64,000 bases of DNA from contig JAPEUQ010000010.1 of the NCBI GenBank assembly GCA_027946365.1, positions 806,001 through 870,000 of the forward strand, written 5' to 3'. Below, one piece after another: positions 1 through 11,444 of this stretch; position 1 is the stretch's first letter, and the number at the start of each line of letters is the position of its first letter. The translations under genes and the position numbers were made by a program. The notes beneath the pieces were generated by a model. That model worked only from the letters and a program-made list of their open reading frames with translations. It had not been told where the DNA came from and made no database searches. The DNA comes from Kalmusia sp. IMI 367209 (lineage: Eukaryota > Ascomycota > Dothideomycetes > Pleosporales > Didymosphaeriaceae).

Positions 1-1124
1 CGACCCTAGACTCCGTATACAAATTAGAGACAGATCCAGCATCCGACATGATGATGCCATCAAAGCTGAGTTGTTCACGCAAGATATTGCGAAGGAGGTA
101 TTCATTGATAGACATCGGCACTAGGTCAACCGAGGCATAGGATACCATGACTGCTGCGGGGTCAGCTTCCAGGGCGCGAATATACGGCCGAAGTTGGTCG
201 TTATAGATGTGATTGATGCCTCCATACTGGCTCGCCGTATTCACGCCACCCCGGGAGTCGCCGTATATGAAGTGCTTGATAGTCGTAGCGACCTTGATGT
301 TACCCTTCTTGTCCTTGTCTTGCATTGTTTGGACATACGCGTGACCAAACTCTCCGGTCAGAAATGAGTCCTCGCCAAACCTGCACTCGTCAGTTCTGCG
401 GAGTCTGAAGACAAAAGCCTGGAGACACGTTGGACATGAGACACCCTAGGGTACGTAATACGCGCAATGGCCTGCGTACGGTATTTCCCTGGGAGTACAC
501 ATAACCCTCGTTTACGAGTCTTACATTTCGCCGATGCGGCCAAACCTTTGCTCTGATGCGATATCCAACTCGGGGGAGAGAACCCAAGTCACCCCAATAG
601 CAAGCTGCTCCTCACGGATAGCTGCCACGGCCTGCTTAAATAGATCGATGTTGAATGTAGCAGACGTAGCAAGGTTGCTGGGAAACAGTGTTCCACCAGA
701 CATATACAAGCTGTTGATTGAATCGGTGACTGTGATAAACGGTACATGTAGACGACTCTCGTTGATCTGCCTTTGGCGCACTTGATTCGTAAGGGCAAGG
801 ATATCCGTGGCCCAGTTGAGAGTGTCACCAAATCCTGGCTAGCTTCAGTTTGTTGTCAAGATGTTCAAGAGTGACAGATTTACCTAGGTTACCATTCTGG
901 TACCCGTCCACTCTCGTTTTATAATTATCTTCATTAATCTTTGGACCATGATCGAGTAGACGTCGAATCCCGCCAAGTTGTCCGACCTTCTCTTCGTATG
1001 TCATCTGATTTAGTATTTCTTGAGCGCGCTGCTTGAAATTTGATGACGAGCCATTGGAAGACGTCGCTGTAACAAAGCTCGAGCATAGCGACAGCGCTGT
1101 GAGCACATTCTGCAAGTGAAGCAT
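1..1124 (-). CDS. Secreted glycoside hydrolase family 3 enzyme, 3' part off the left edge
   Basis: Hydrolyses beta-linked glycosides outside the cell; substrate cannot be fixed. Exons 1124-884, 834-525 and 380-1 join in frame across introns of 49 and 144 nt. The start at 1124 gives a signal peptide (MLHLQNVLTALSLCSS...); an in-frame Met at 1235 would only add hydrophilic leader. GH3 hallmarks follow in order: the N-terminal MTYEEKVGQLGG motif, SGGTLFPSNLA, FGEDSFLTGEFGHAYV, the KHF substrate-binding motif, and IIMSDAGSVS, whose Asp is expected to be the nucleophile. The C-terminal GH3 domain lies outside the window, so beta-glucosidase cannot be told from beta-xylosidase or N-acetylglucosaminidase. 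It lies downstream of and co-directional with the zinc-cluster regulator, 547 bp away. Confidence 0.85.
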
Positions 1125-1671
1125 CTTAAGTGGTGGCTTACTCCCGTTGGGATTGGGAACAGCAAGATTGCATGCTCGGTTGCTCTTATATGAATAAATC
1201 TTCGTCGCTGAGCGGCAACGGTCTTTCCAAACCAAATTAGGACTTTGCGTAGCAAGCGCTCGTCCAGGTGTTCGTACTCATGCTTTGCGAGTACCGGGTG
1301 ACGTGCTTGTGGAACCGATTTAAGTCTACTAGCGCACGAATTCCGGTGCCGAAGGGTAGGAAGGCTAGCACGTATCCGGAGCTCGGGGGTGAGAAGCGGT
1401 GATTGGTCTGAATACATATAGCGAATTCCTAGTGTCATTCATCGTGCACAGGGCATCGAGATAGTTCCGGGAAATTGAAGGTGGTGCTAGTGTTGGCATG
1501 TAGTGCTCCACACCGCTAGGCATAGGACTGTGCTGCTTAGGAGATACTTGATAATACGCCATGTGTGCAACCTATATTTCAGCTACAAAGGGCGTTATGG
1601 GTGAGTTGGCTTCTTATTGTAACGGTAGGTAGTATCGAAACCAAAGGGTATCATTTTTACAGGCAGCCACC
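1125..1671. other. Intergenic, GH3 promoter side
   Basis: No coding sequence recognised. It holds the GH3 promoter and 5' leader and the 3' side of the zinc-cluster regulator. The short open frames here lack family similarity. Confidence 0.5.
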
Positions 1672-4037
1672 TCAGTACATGCATTGTTCATCGAGTCCGC
1701 CGATTAAGTTACCCAGCTCATCGGTACTCTGTGCCATGCCACCACTAAAGTCAAGTATACCAGTTCCAAACGGTGACCCATAAAGTGTGATTGGATCGTT
1801 GGGGATGAAGTTCCATGGTGGATACATAGCATCTTGAATGTTCCAGTCCACTCGTTCTTGTGGAGATATTTCGACAGCGGCCGCCAACTCATTTGCCATA
1901 GGCTGCGTGACCGTTGCTGTGGTCTCGCTTTGTGGCTCGAGAGCCGCTTCGCGGCTGTCGTCAACGAAGTCCGACTGGCGTAACAGACTGTGTATTGCGA
2001 GTCGCTGTCGATTATGTGCGTCCCGCGAAACATTTGGAGGTATTAGCTCAGGCTCTGTCGTTGTTATCTCAGAATGACTGGTAGGTTTCCAGCGCGTCTT
2101 GTGCTGTTGGATTGCTTTTTCAAGAGCTTGTCGCTGCGATGTTTCAGTATTCTGAACGAGGTATAATAACAAATGTTCCTTACCATGGTTGCAAGCTGAG
2201 CGGAGAAGCCGAAGTACCTCGTGATGACGTCCAGACACAGTTGTGCTTTGTTGATGGCCATTCGCATAGGAAAGTCTGATTCATGAGAGGCATTATATGT
2301 GCCGAATAAGATCAATCGCGCGGCATGATAAGCACATACTGCAGTGTCGTGCTCTAGCATATGCTGCTCTTCCTTGTGATGCACAAAATCTGAGAGTACG
2401 TGCACGATTTGCTCTGCGTGCCCCAAGCACTTGTCCTTCATTAGGTCTCTTTCAGGTTCGGACATCCCTTTGAGAGCCGCATGCGGCCCTAATTCGGGGT
2501 AGTCAGTTAAGAATATGCGATAAAGATCGCAATGGCATTGATGCCAAGACATGTGAAGCATTGCATATTGAGGTGACCAAGAGAATTCTTCTGGGTTAGT
2601 GCGCGGATACTGGTCGCTGGGCGCAAGCCGAGTACGCAGACGAAGGAGATCATTCTGGAAGCGCTCGATGCAAGTGAATAATTCAGATTGCGTAATCTCT
2701 TTAGCGCATATTCTGCGATTGAGTCTGGTATCAATTAGCCTAGAACAGATTACAGGTTTTAAGAGCAGAAGTCAAAGACAGTGATGGTCCGTTTTGCGAC
2801 ACTCAACCCACATGAGTCTCTGGACTGGTGCTGTAACAACATACCGCATGATGCCACGTCTGATCAAGGCTAGTTTGATGAAAGATGCGCGAGACCCCAA
2901 GACGTCTGGTTCGATGCCTCTCCCAGACTGCAGAAAGCCCGTAGACACTGGTCGTCTGTCGGTGAAGTCTTCGCATGGAAGTTGTAAGTGAATCGTTTCC
3001 GGATCAAGTAGTTCGAATTCTTTCAAGCCGACACAGAAGCTGTCTTCGAGTAGGTACAATGACCACAGTGTACGCCTGCGCACCTCTTGGGCGAGTGGAC
3101 CTAGGCCAGAGTGTTCGTAATTAAGTCGCAGCGCCACTGCCCATCGTGCTGCGAGTCCAGCAAGAATGAATGCGCGCGGGAACTGCCCAACGGCAGCTCG
3201 AAATCGAATCGTGAGCAAAGATGCTTGGATCAAAAATATGGAAGGTTTCTCTAGTCTGTCAAGCATGAGCCGTTCAGCCTCGTGCGCCCAATCCATATGT
3301 TGCGCCCGATACTGATCTAGGAACATGGACGTGATGGCACATATGGCGAGCTTCAGCGACTGGTCGAGTGTCCCATCAAGACATCGTTGGACGACAGTTT
3401 CCTTGTGCAGGAAACTAAAAGATGGAAGAGGAAAAAGGCAATCGAAATATTTCGATATCAGTGATGTTACGATCTCACTGGTTGGGTAGACACCGTTGCT
3501 TGATGTCGACAGCGGAGAGGTGATGCTCTCGCTGTTGATAGAAATAGCCGCTGGAAACTCGCTCGCAACGCTGGACGCTTCTTGAGGAGATGCGTGTAAG
3601 CTCTCGTTGATGGTATTATGCCCGTCCTGTGCAATAGTCGATCGCGAGGCGGATGCATAGGTACATTGCCTGTTCCTCCTGTGGCAATTGCTACATCGGG
3701 GAGAATCTCTGGAGCAGCGTGCCTTCATTGCACGGCACTCAAGACATGCCTCGGTACCGCGACGCTTTGGCGGGAGTTGAACTGCATAACCAGGACCCGA
3801 TTTAGAGCCAGACTGTTGGAACGAGCAGTCAAAGCGAAGGCGTTCGCAGGGCCTGCAGCAGGGGGCGGCCCCATCGCAGCGGACCTTCGGGGCGTCAGCG
3901 AAGGCCGACTACCGTCGCCAAAAAGTCACAGTGAAGCATACCAAGAATCTACTGTGGGATCTTGGTGGGGATCAGCGGCGGCGAGAGGATGGTGTACGTA
4001 CCTTGCGGACCCTGCACTGGACGCATGCACCTCTCAT
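1672..4037 (-). CDS. Transcription factor with two tandem Zn2Cys6 clusters and fungal-specific TF domain
   Basis: Nuclear DNA-binding regulator. Proposed exons 4037-4002, 3884-2812, 2739-2184 and 2151-1672 sum to 2145 nt (714 aa). Cluster 1 has ligands C5, C8, C15, C22, C25 and C32 and is split by intron 1 after ACVQCRVRK. Cluster 2 has C59, C62, C69, C76, C79 and C86. Both have spacing C-x2-C-x6-C-x6-C-x2-C-x6-C, joined by a basic linker ending PPKRRG. The middle homology region follows (WSLYLLEDSFCVGLKEFELLD, later LHMSWHQCHCDLYRIFL), then a polar tail. The start at 4037 is the first Met before cluster 1. Intron 3 would be only 32 nt, unusually short, and the intron 2 donor (GTGGGT) is weak, so those junctions are less certain. 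Divergent from a sugar permease and upstream of a GH3 gene, so it may be a pathway-specific regulator; that is inference. Confidence 0.8.
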
Positions 4038-4572
4038 GTCACTGACGAGCCGTGATCCTTCGGGCAGCCTAGGCGACGGTCGCGCGTGTGGAAGTAAAAG
4101 CACGTCGCCATAAGGTAGACGCGATGGAGTGAGGCTCAGAAGACGATTGCGACATGCTGCCGCCCGCTGGCGAGGCTGTTCCAAGGGTCGAGGTGAGATG
4201 GCAAACGGTGAAGCGCGGGCAATCGTCAGTGTGGGGAGTGATGGCGTGCTGCAGTCTGGGGAAGGAACTAGCGCGGCAACTAGCTTCCTTGGCCAATCGC
4301 CCCTTCCTCCGGCCGACGCCCCGTCTAGCCCAGCCATCTCGCGCCTCTACATGTACCTTGCCATCATGTTCAACGCTGGCAGGTTATCCATGCCACGGGC
4401 CGCGTGCTCTCACGTCCATTAGCAGCGCGACCGAGATCCGGCACGTAATGTCACTGTGGTAGAAGGATGTTGATCGCATATAAGCACTTGAGATGGTAAC
4501 CTCACTTTGCATCTTGCATTGTACCTAGTCGCCATCTTGGTCCATTCAGTCGTTCCCTCACCTACTGACACC
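4038..4572. promoter_or_regulatory. Shared divergent promoter, zinc-cluster regulator / sugar permease
   Basis: The 535 bp between two divergent start codons must carry both promoters. No convincing coding exon was found, although the open frame on the minus strand extends upstream of 4037. No operator was assigned. Confidence 0.5.
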
Positions 4573-6232
4573 ATGGGGAAACGTTTGGGAGCGTTCAGGG
4601 CCACCTACCTTGTGGCTCTCAGCTGTATTGGGTCCTTCCTCTTTGCCTATGACACGGGCATCGTTGGTGGTGTTTTGACCCTGGCAAGCTTTCAGCGAGA
4701 CATGGGCTTTACCGCTAAGACCAAAACCCAGATCAGCTCCAACTCGGCCAGCCTTTTGCAAGCTGGAGGTGAATCTCACCAAACTCCTGTTGTGTGTCCA
4801 CACTGATGCATCTTAGCCTTCTTTGCCTGCTTCCTCGTCTGGCCTTTCACCGCTCGCTTTGGTCGCCGCTGGTCCATCGCCCTGGCTTCGTTCGTCTTCG
4901 AGATCGGCGCAATTCTCCAGATGTTCTATCCTGGCAACTCCGTGGCATGTTGGTATGCTGGTCGAACGATATCTGGATTCGGTGTCGGCATCGCCACAAC
5001 TATCATCCCAATGTATTCTGCTGAGATGGCTCCAAAGCACATGAGAGGTCAGCTCGGTTCTCTTTTCCAGGGTTGCTTCACACTTGGTGTCTTCACGAGC
5101 TACTGGGTTACTTACGGTGCCTCCAAGATGGCGCCTTCTACTAGGCAATGGCGCATTCCTGTGGGCCTCCAGTTGCTATTTGGTGGGCTTCTCGGTTTAG
5201 GCATGTTGTTCACCAAAGAGAGTACCAGATGGTTGGCCAAGGTCGGCCGACACGACGAGGCGCTGAAGTCGCTAGTCTGGGTCCGGGGTGGCGAGTACAG
5301 TCAAGAAATACAGGCGGAAATGAATGAGATTAACGCAGGCATTGCAGAGGAAGAACGACTGACCCAAGGCGTCACCTGGAAGGAGTACACTCTACCAGCC
5401 AATCGATGGCGCATCATTCTCGTTATCACTTTGCAGATTGGTGTCCAGTTAACGGGAAACACATCTCTGGCCTACTTTGCTCCACAGTTTTTCGCCGCCG
5501 TCGGCGCCGGATCGAATGCCATGTTTATGAGTGGCTTCTTTGGCCTCTGCAAGGTGGTAGCCTGCTTCTTCTTCCTGATATTTCTCGTGGAACGCATCGG
5601 CCGCAAATGGGCGTTGCTAAATGGTGCCTTTCTTATGGCGGTCCTCATGCTCATCGTGGCCGTCATCACAGCGACGCACCCGCCGAGTGGCAAAGCTGGG
5701 CTCACTGGAACTGCTAGCGCTGCTATTGGCATGATCTACATCGAAGCTATGGTGTACAATATTTCTTGGGGACCTGTTCCATGTAAGTCGAGGTCTGCTC
5801 AATGCTCGCCCTGGCCTATCACTGACGTTGCATAGGGCTATATATGAGCGAGATCTTCCCAACACGCATCCGTGAAGGAGCTATCGCAACCGGGACTGCC
5901 ACGCAATGGCTCTTCAACTTCGTATTCAGCCAAATCACTCCTCATGCCATCAATAACCTTGGCTGGAAGACATTTCTAATGTTCTCTATCTTCAATTGCT
6001 CACTCGTGGTTTACACCTGGTTCTTCATTAAGGAGACTAAGGGACGATCTCTGGAGGAGATGGAGCTTCGTAAGTCTACACCGTTCGAATGTTACTACAG
6101 CTATAGCTAACTCTTGTAGTCTTCAACCCGAGCGGAACTCAACTTAATCTGGAAGAGGCTCGTCAGAAGGCGTACGACGTAGAAGAGCCAGCCACGTCGA
6201 TTGATCATGGGAGAGGTGATATGAAGGTGTAG
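4573..6232 (+). CDS. MFS sugar permease (hexose/quinate-type)
   Basis: Plasma-membrane proton-coupled sugar or polyol importer by family. Four exons (4573-4768, 4817-5782, 5836-6069, 6120-6232) give 502 aa with introns of 48, 53 and 50 nt in consistent phase. The start at 4573 sits in CACCATGG; an upstream in-frame Met at 4507 would put an odd leader before the first helix. Motifs: FAYDTGIVGGV in TM1, GRRWSIA (motif A), GRTISGFGVGIATTIIPMYSAE, PxSTRWL-like ESTRWLAKVGR after TM6, ERIGRKW, SWGPVPWLYMSEIFPTRIR and the PETKG-like KETKGRSLEEME at the end of TM12. Twelve helices are expected. Shares an intergenic region with the dual zinc-cluster regulator. Substrate unknown. Confidence 0.88.
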
Positions 6233-7544
6233 GAAATATATCTGTAATGAGGAAAATCGACACCCAGTTCGCAATTCTTACAAGTCGCGCAATTCTCTGA
6301 ATCGTAGACTGTTCCATGTTCTACGTGCCCATGAAACAAAATCAGGAGCCGCATTGTTGTGCGTCTTATTTCATGATGCGTGATCACGTAGACCCCGACT
6401 TAAATCTTTCCTACTTGACATATTTGGCTTGAGCAGTGACCGTACTAGTGTGCTCCGAGTCTGCTCTCCGGTGCTTACCCGTCGACCCTTTACCCTCAAG
6501 AGGCCGTTCAAATTCACTTGCCGAGCTTAGGTGGAACGAGTCTTCTACCTATCAACTACGCAGGCATGTTTTTTTTATTCCTTTAAACGCGTGGACTATT
6601 GCTTCTCTCTCGCCTTCATAAGACCAATAGAAGATGAGAAACTGAGGATGGCCTAGGGTGTTGGTTGGTATGGGACCTCTTGGACACTGTCTGTATCCAT
6701 GTTTTCCCCGGATACAACCATCACTACCCTGCCACGAAGGGTGAGTCCGCAGCCATGATGCCAGGCAGAGGCCAATATCATCTCATGCTCGAACAATTTC
6801 ATCAAGACCAGGCAGCTAATGAGTGATGGTTATAGAATATAGGACGGCGTTGGCGCGCTTTCTCAGAATATCCAACTGTGACGCTGCTCCATCATCTACA
6901 ATACTTTTCCCATCTTTGATAGCATTGCTCATATCTTCAGATGCGTTGTATCTTGGAATTTGGCTGCCCCTCCCGATTTGAATCGATTTCCCCTTTTCGA
7001 GCCGCCAGCTTTAGCGAAATTACAGTGGGGGCCCCTTGCTCAATGCAAGCCACGACTAACGCCACAAAGGTCCTCCCCGCGAGGAACGCGTGTCTTCGAT
7101 ATCGGCTCAGAGATCAGCAGCCTGGTGAGTTGCTATTATTATACAAGAGTGCGACCTGCCTGGCATACAAACTTCAGGTGAAGCGCGTATTGGGGGGTTA
7201 AGGTGTAAACATAGCTAAGGAGGAAGGGCCGACTTGGAATTGAAAACGATATATTTTAAGAACGACCCACAGAATGCAGAGCATAAGAATCAGATAATGT
7301 TGCCCATCGTGTGTGTGCAACCAGCAGCACCGAGTTTTGGCTCCTTGGACGCAGTCGAACCAGGGCGCGGCGGCGTCATTCCGATTAAGCGTTGAGGCTG
7401 AACACTAGACCGCTTGAGAGCAAGCTATCGACCGCTAATTCGGTCCTCGGAACAGAAAAATATCCTTATGAACGGATTCGCGCCCCTGCTTGACCAGCTT
7501 AGGAACCTTTCAAGGCCTTGCGCCTCTGCCATTCGTTTTTAATA
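6233..7544. other. Intergenic, 1.3 kb
   Basis: No gene recognised. Only short frames without family similarity; a T-rich tract lies near 6565-6590. It carries the permease 3' end and the promoter of the secreted PAN-like gene. Confidence 0.45.
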
Positions 7545-8662
7545 ATGAAGGTCCTGTCACTCCTTTACGTGGCGTCTCTCGCCACAGCCTTTCCTTTTAG
7601 TTTCTCAAAACGCGCGAACGAAACATGTCCCGCGTCGTCCTGTGGGGTGTTGGGCTGGGAGATGCATCTTCCTGGCCATGACGCTGAACAGTACTGGATC
7701 AGTCGCGAGACCATATATACTACTAATAATGCGTGCGGGAAACACTGCGCTGCGGATGAGGAGTGCAAGACGTATGCTATCGGGGAAGGATCATGCCGTC
7801 ACTACAGGAAGACAATGTAAGCAGTGCTTCGGTGAATCCTTCGTCATATGCTAAAATCTATAGCAATGAGACGATGTTACGCCTGCCATCCGCCGACAAT
7901 GGATCATTTGCATTCTACGTCAAAACTTGCCAAAATTGCCCAAACCTCAATATGACTTCCATAGCACCGTATGCAAACAGAACGTCGCAAGCGTCACAAC
8001 CGTCTGTGACGTCGGTGAATGTACACACAGAGGAGCCAGCCCCGCCGAATCACGGGATCTTTACGCCAGAGCCTTACAGACCTGGGTCGTATTGGTCGTC
8101 TGTACACCATGTACATCCTTCGCCTTCTTCGATCCAACATGCAGTCCCAACGCATTCCCAAGGACCCTTCTACCCTTCGAATCCACACCCTCATGCAGGA
8201 AATCCACCTCAACACTCCGAGCAAAACAGTCACGACAGCGATCATGGAGCTTATGTCAAAGTCCCACCCAAGGGCGCATCATCGAGCATTCTTAGCACCT
8301 TCCCTACCACGACTGCTCGATACATGAAACCATCACCCCATGCCGTCGTCTCTCCTGCGCCGGGTTATTCCGCCAATCCCAAGGCTCCTCTCTCATCGAT
8401 CGAGACCGTTGTCACGTCATATCCAGTGCCAGGGGTTGTCCCGTCTCCGGCAACAGCCACTCCTGAGTATCCCAAGTTCACTCCAATCTTCACGAACGCG
8501 ACGTCGACCTCGGGGTATATTACCGACGCGGTTTCCTCGAGTGTCCAGCTGCCGTCTGCCATATCGACGCCTTCTTTATCGTTCTCGAATTCGTCCTCGA
8601 CAACGGCGTCGCAGCCATCTAACTATGTTGGACCGGTGCTCCCCATCGCCTCATATGCGTAA
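7545..8662 (+). CDS. Secreted PAN/Apple-like protein with Ser/Thr/Pro-rich tail
   Basis: Extracellular or wall-associated protein of unknown role. Exons 7545-7816 and 7864-8662 (47-nt intron) give 356 aa. The start MKVLSLLYVASLATAFPF is a signal peptide followed by a possible KR processing site. The N-terminal 120 residues resemble a small PAN/Apple module, with CGKHCAADEECKTYAIGEGSCRHY and a later YVKTCQNCP; PAN modules bind protein or carbohydrate. The remaining two thirds is low-complexity Pro, Ser, Thr, His and Tyr with possible N-glycosylation sites, as in heavily O-mannosylated wall proteins. There is no clear GPI signal at the end (PVLPIASYA). The PAN assignment is moderate. Confidence 0.7.
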
Positions 8663-9190
8663 AAGGGATATTGAGAGCTTGGATTATAATTATTCACGCC
8701 ACAGCGGTAGAGCATATAATTTAATAATGTACAGTGTCATATTGAGGCCAGAATTTTAGAAGCAGACAATACTCATCCAGCTGATTTGAGCAATTGCAGT
8801 GAGCCAAGTCCAGGGTTTAATTGTATCCCCCTCTATGCAGACCAATACACTTCAAACACAAATGGCAATGTTTAAGACTCTGGCGGCCTGTGGCAATTTT
8901 TGCCTAGGTAAACTATCAATGCTGCATCGCGCAGCGGCAAGCCCATACTGTCAAGCCGCCATTCTCACGAGTGAAGGTGATAGTGCGTACTTGTATCGGC
9001 TACGGGGGTAAGCATACTAGAGACAGATTGAGCGAAGGTAGACGTTGAACAACATCGTTAGTGGACGGAGAGCATTCACATACTAGACCACGATCAAGCA
9101 TCCACGGTGACCTTAGCTTCATGTACATCGTTGATTGAGGCTAGCAATACGGCTCAGCATCTTTTGCATGTCCTAGCAAATATGCACACA
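8663..9190. other. Convergent intergenic region
   Basis: Lies between the 3' ends of the PAN-like gene and the D-amino-acid oxidase gene. Nothing beyond terminators is expected, and no conserved frame was seen. Confidence 0.45.
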
Positions 9191-10553
9191 CTAAAGCTTC
9201 GCCTTAGTCTCAAGCGCCTTCCTCACAAGCGTCAATGCGTGCTCAGCCGTGCCCCTGTGAGAAATCAGCCACATGCCTACGGACACATACGTATTGAGTA
9301 CTTACCAAGAAGACTGATATCCCGCCCCAGCATGGCCATAGTTATGTACGACCGGCACCCCGTTGCTCCACCTCTCCAGCTCAATCCTAGGTCCGCCCTT
9401 GCGGTTCGCTATATCAGTCAACATTTCTCCCTCTAGAAAGTCGCCTATTCGTCCAAAATCGGAAGCTACAAGATAGTTGAAAGGATCACTTACGTCTCAG
9501 TCCCACATTATGCGAAATCACTTGCAAATCCTCAGGCTTTCCCAACTCAGGACATAATTGACAGCACCTCTTCATAATGTCTGCCGCGAGATCCATGTCC
9601 ACTTCGGCAGACCAATTGCCGTCCTGCCTGCTGCCGCCTAGGATGACACCTCCGCCGTTGGGACGTGGGAACTGCGAGATGGGAGGCCTAAATTAGCAAT
9701 ATCCTTCATTGCAGGACCTCGGGTACTTACGACGTAGGTAGTCGTTGGATCAATGCGTTTCGGGGAGCGTAGATACATGCGCTTGATTGGTACCTTGGGT
9801 TCAGCCACGAGAATCGTCTGGCCTCGCGTAGGATACATCTTCGTATCCTTGACATCGGTAAGGTGGTAGGATCCGAGAGCTGAGCAATTGACAAGAAGAG
9901 TGGTGCTTGGGAAGTCGGAAAGGAGGGAGGAGATGGACGGATAGTGCCTCCGAACTGTTCTAATGCCCTTGTTTAGGACCTGGGCTTGAAGCCTACCCTA
10001 ATCAGCCATCTTCTCCCCTACATCCCAGCCTCAAAAAAGGGCAAGAGAAGGGGACATACCAGTTCAAATAGACCTGCGTGTTCAAGCGGAAGGTACTCTT
10101 GAAATCTAGTCCAAACACCGCCCCCTCAGGCAACTCTTCTTTCTGGAGATAGCGCATTCCCCCTACCAAACCCTCATACCACACCTTCCCTGTCCCTTCA
10201 CTTACGATTCCTACCTCCTCAATCTTGCCATCAAAGATTGCCCTCAAGCCCATCCTGCCTAGCCCAACCTCGCCGCCGTCCTCGCCGCCGAGGCCCTCTT
10301 CGTCCACCATCTTGGCAAACCGCTCGAAAGTCACGCGATCGTACCCCTCCAATGGGCCATTGTCGCTCGCCATAGACGACCAATTGGCGCCCGCCCAAGG
10401 GGATGTATATTCAATGGAGCGGTCTCCAGGGAAATGCTTGGCGACAATGGTGATGGTGGAAGAGGGGTAGGCAGAACGGAGCGTGAGAGCAGTGCTGAGG
10501 CCGATCACACCTGCGCCGAGGATGAGGAAGGTGGGTTGGTCGGCCGTTGCCAT
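9191..10553 (-). CDS. D-amino-acid oxidase, peroxisomal
   Basis: FAD flavoenzyme that oxidatively deaminates D-amino acids to 2-oxo acids, ammonia and H2O2 (EC 1.4.3.3). Five exons (10553-10060, 9992-9731, 9671-9494, 9408-9306, 9254-9191) give 366 aa. The N-terminal Rossmann fold has ILGAGVIGLSTAL. TSPWAGANW is the family motif near the FAD. The substrate-binding strand includes GGVILGGSRQDGNW, and the C-terminal signature is VVHNYGHAGAGYQSSWGTAE. The last three residues are AKL, a PTS1 variant, so it is probably imported into peroxisomes where catalase removes H2O2. D-aspartate oxidase is the main alternative. A perfect 20-bp TATA-containing palindrome lies about 100 bp upstream. Confidence 0.92.
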
Positions 10554-11444
10554 CTTAGTTCAAAGTCTGACGTGTTGTTTATGGCTTCCTGGCTTTGACG
10601 TAGGTGACTAGCGGGATGATCAGCGACTGGATTATACGGACAGAGGAAACGCGGTCGCTATATATATAGCGACAAGATACGAAGAGGACCAGGATTCAGA
10701 GATAGCGTGCACGAGTTGATACAGATGCACCAACTACGTAGAGCTCGGATTAGCACGCATGCGAGCTTTCCCGTTACGATAACCCAGTCCGACGGAGAAT
10801 GGCGAAGCCGCGGAAAGGATCAACACAACAGCCTACAACTGCAAGCGCTCACGCTCATGTGAAGCGCAAAGATCCGAAGAAGTTCTTACATTTTTACTTT
10901 GGAAGGATGCTCTCGAATATTGGTAAAGAGATCAGACACTCAACTGCTTGTCGTCGGCGTTGAATTTGTGAATGTGGGGTTCGTTAGCGTGCGTTAGCTT
11001 CATCATGTTCCGATACTAATGCGGGATGTTGCAACGATCGAGTGATAAATGTTCTCGTACCTATCAATTCATTACGTCCATTCCTCTATTGAAGATGCAA
11101 TCGAAACTAGGAATACGGTAGCATGAAGTCACACGGAATTGTCAAACACATCATATCGATTGCCGCATTGATCTAGGATCGTGTTCGCCCGACTGCCTCA
11201 TCGCAAACAGAACAGACTAGATAGAGAATTTGCCTATTTCTACTGGTCGCATGTCTATTTCAAAAGTTCTTGCTTTTAGTAATCCAATGTCTTTCCTTAT
11301 TCTCCCAGGGGCGCTAGCACTACCCAAGAACTATATGCGCAATGCTTTGTATCATTGATGAACCGTACCGTTAATTTTCATCAGCTGCCCTTACGGTTCG
11401 ATACTGATAGCCCCATTTGACGTTCGACAAAAATGCAACGCCGC
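10554..11444. other. Intergenic, promoter of D-amino-acid oxidase gene
   Basis: About 890 bp without a recognisable gene. The part nearest 10554 is the oxidase promoter and contains the palindrome listed separately. Confidence 0.5.
10654..10673. promoter_or_regulatory. Perfect 20-bp TATA-centred palindrome upstream of D-amino-acid oxidase
   Basis: GTCGCTATATATATAGCGAC equals its own reverse complement. It lies 101-120 bp upstream of the oxidase start codon. It could be the TATA element, a dimeric-factor site, or both. Confidence 0.5.
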
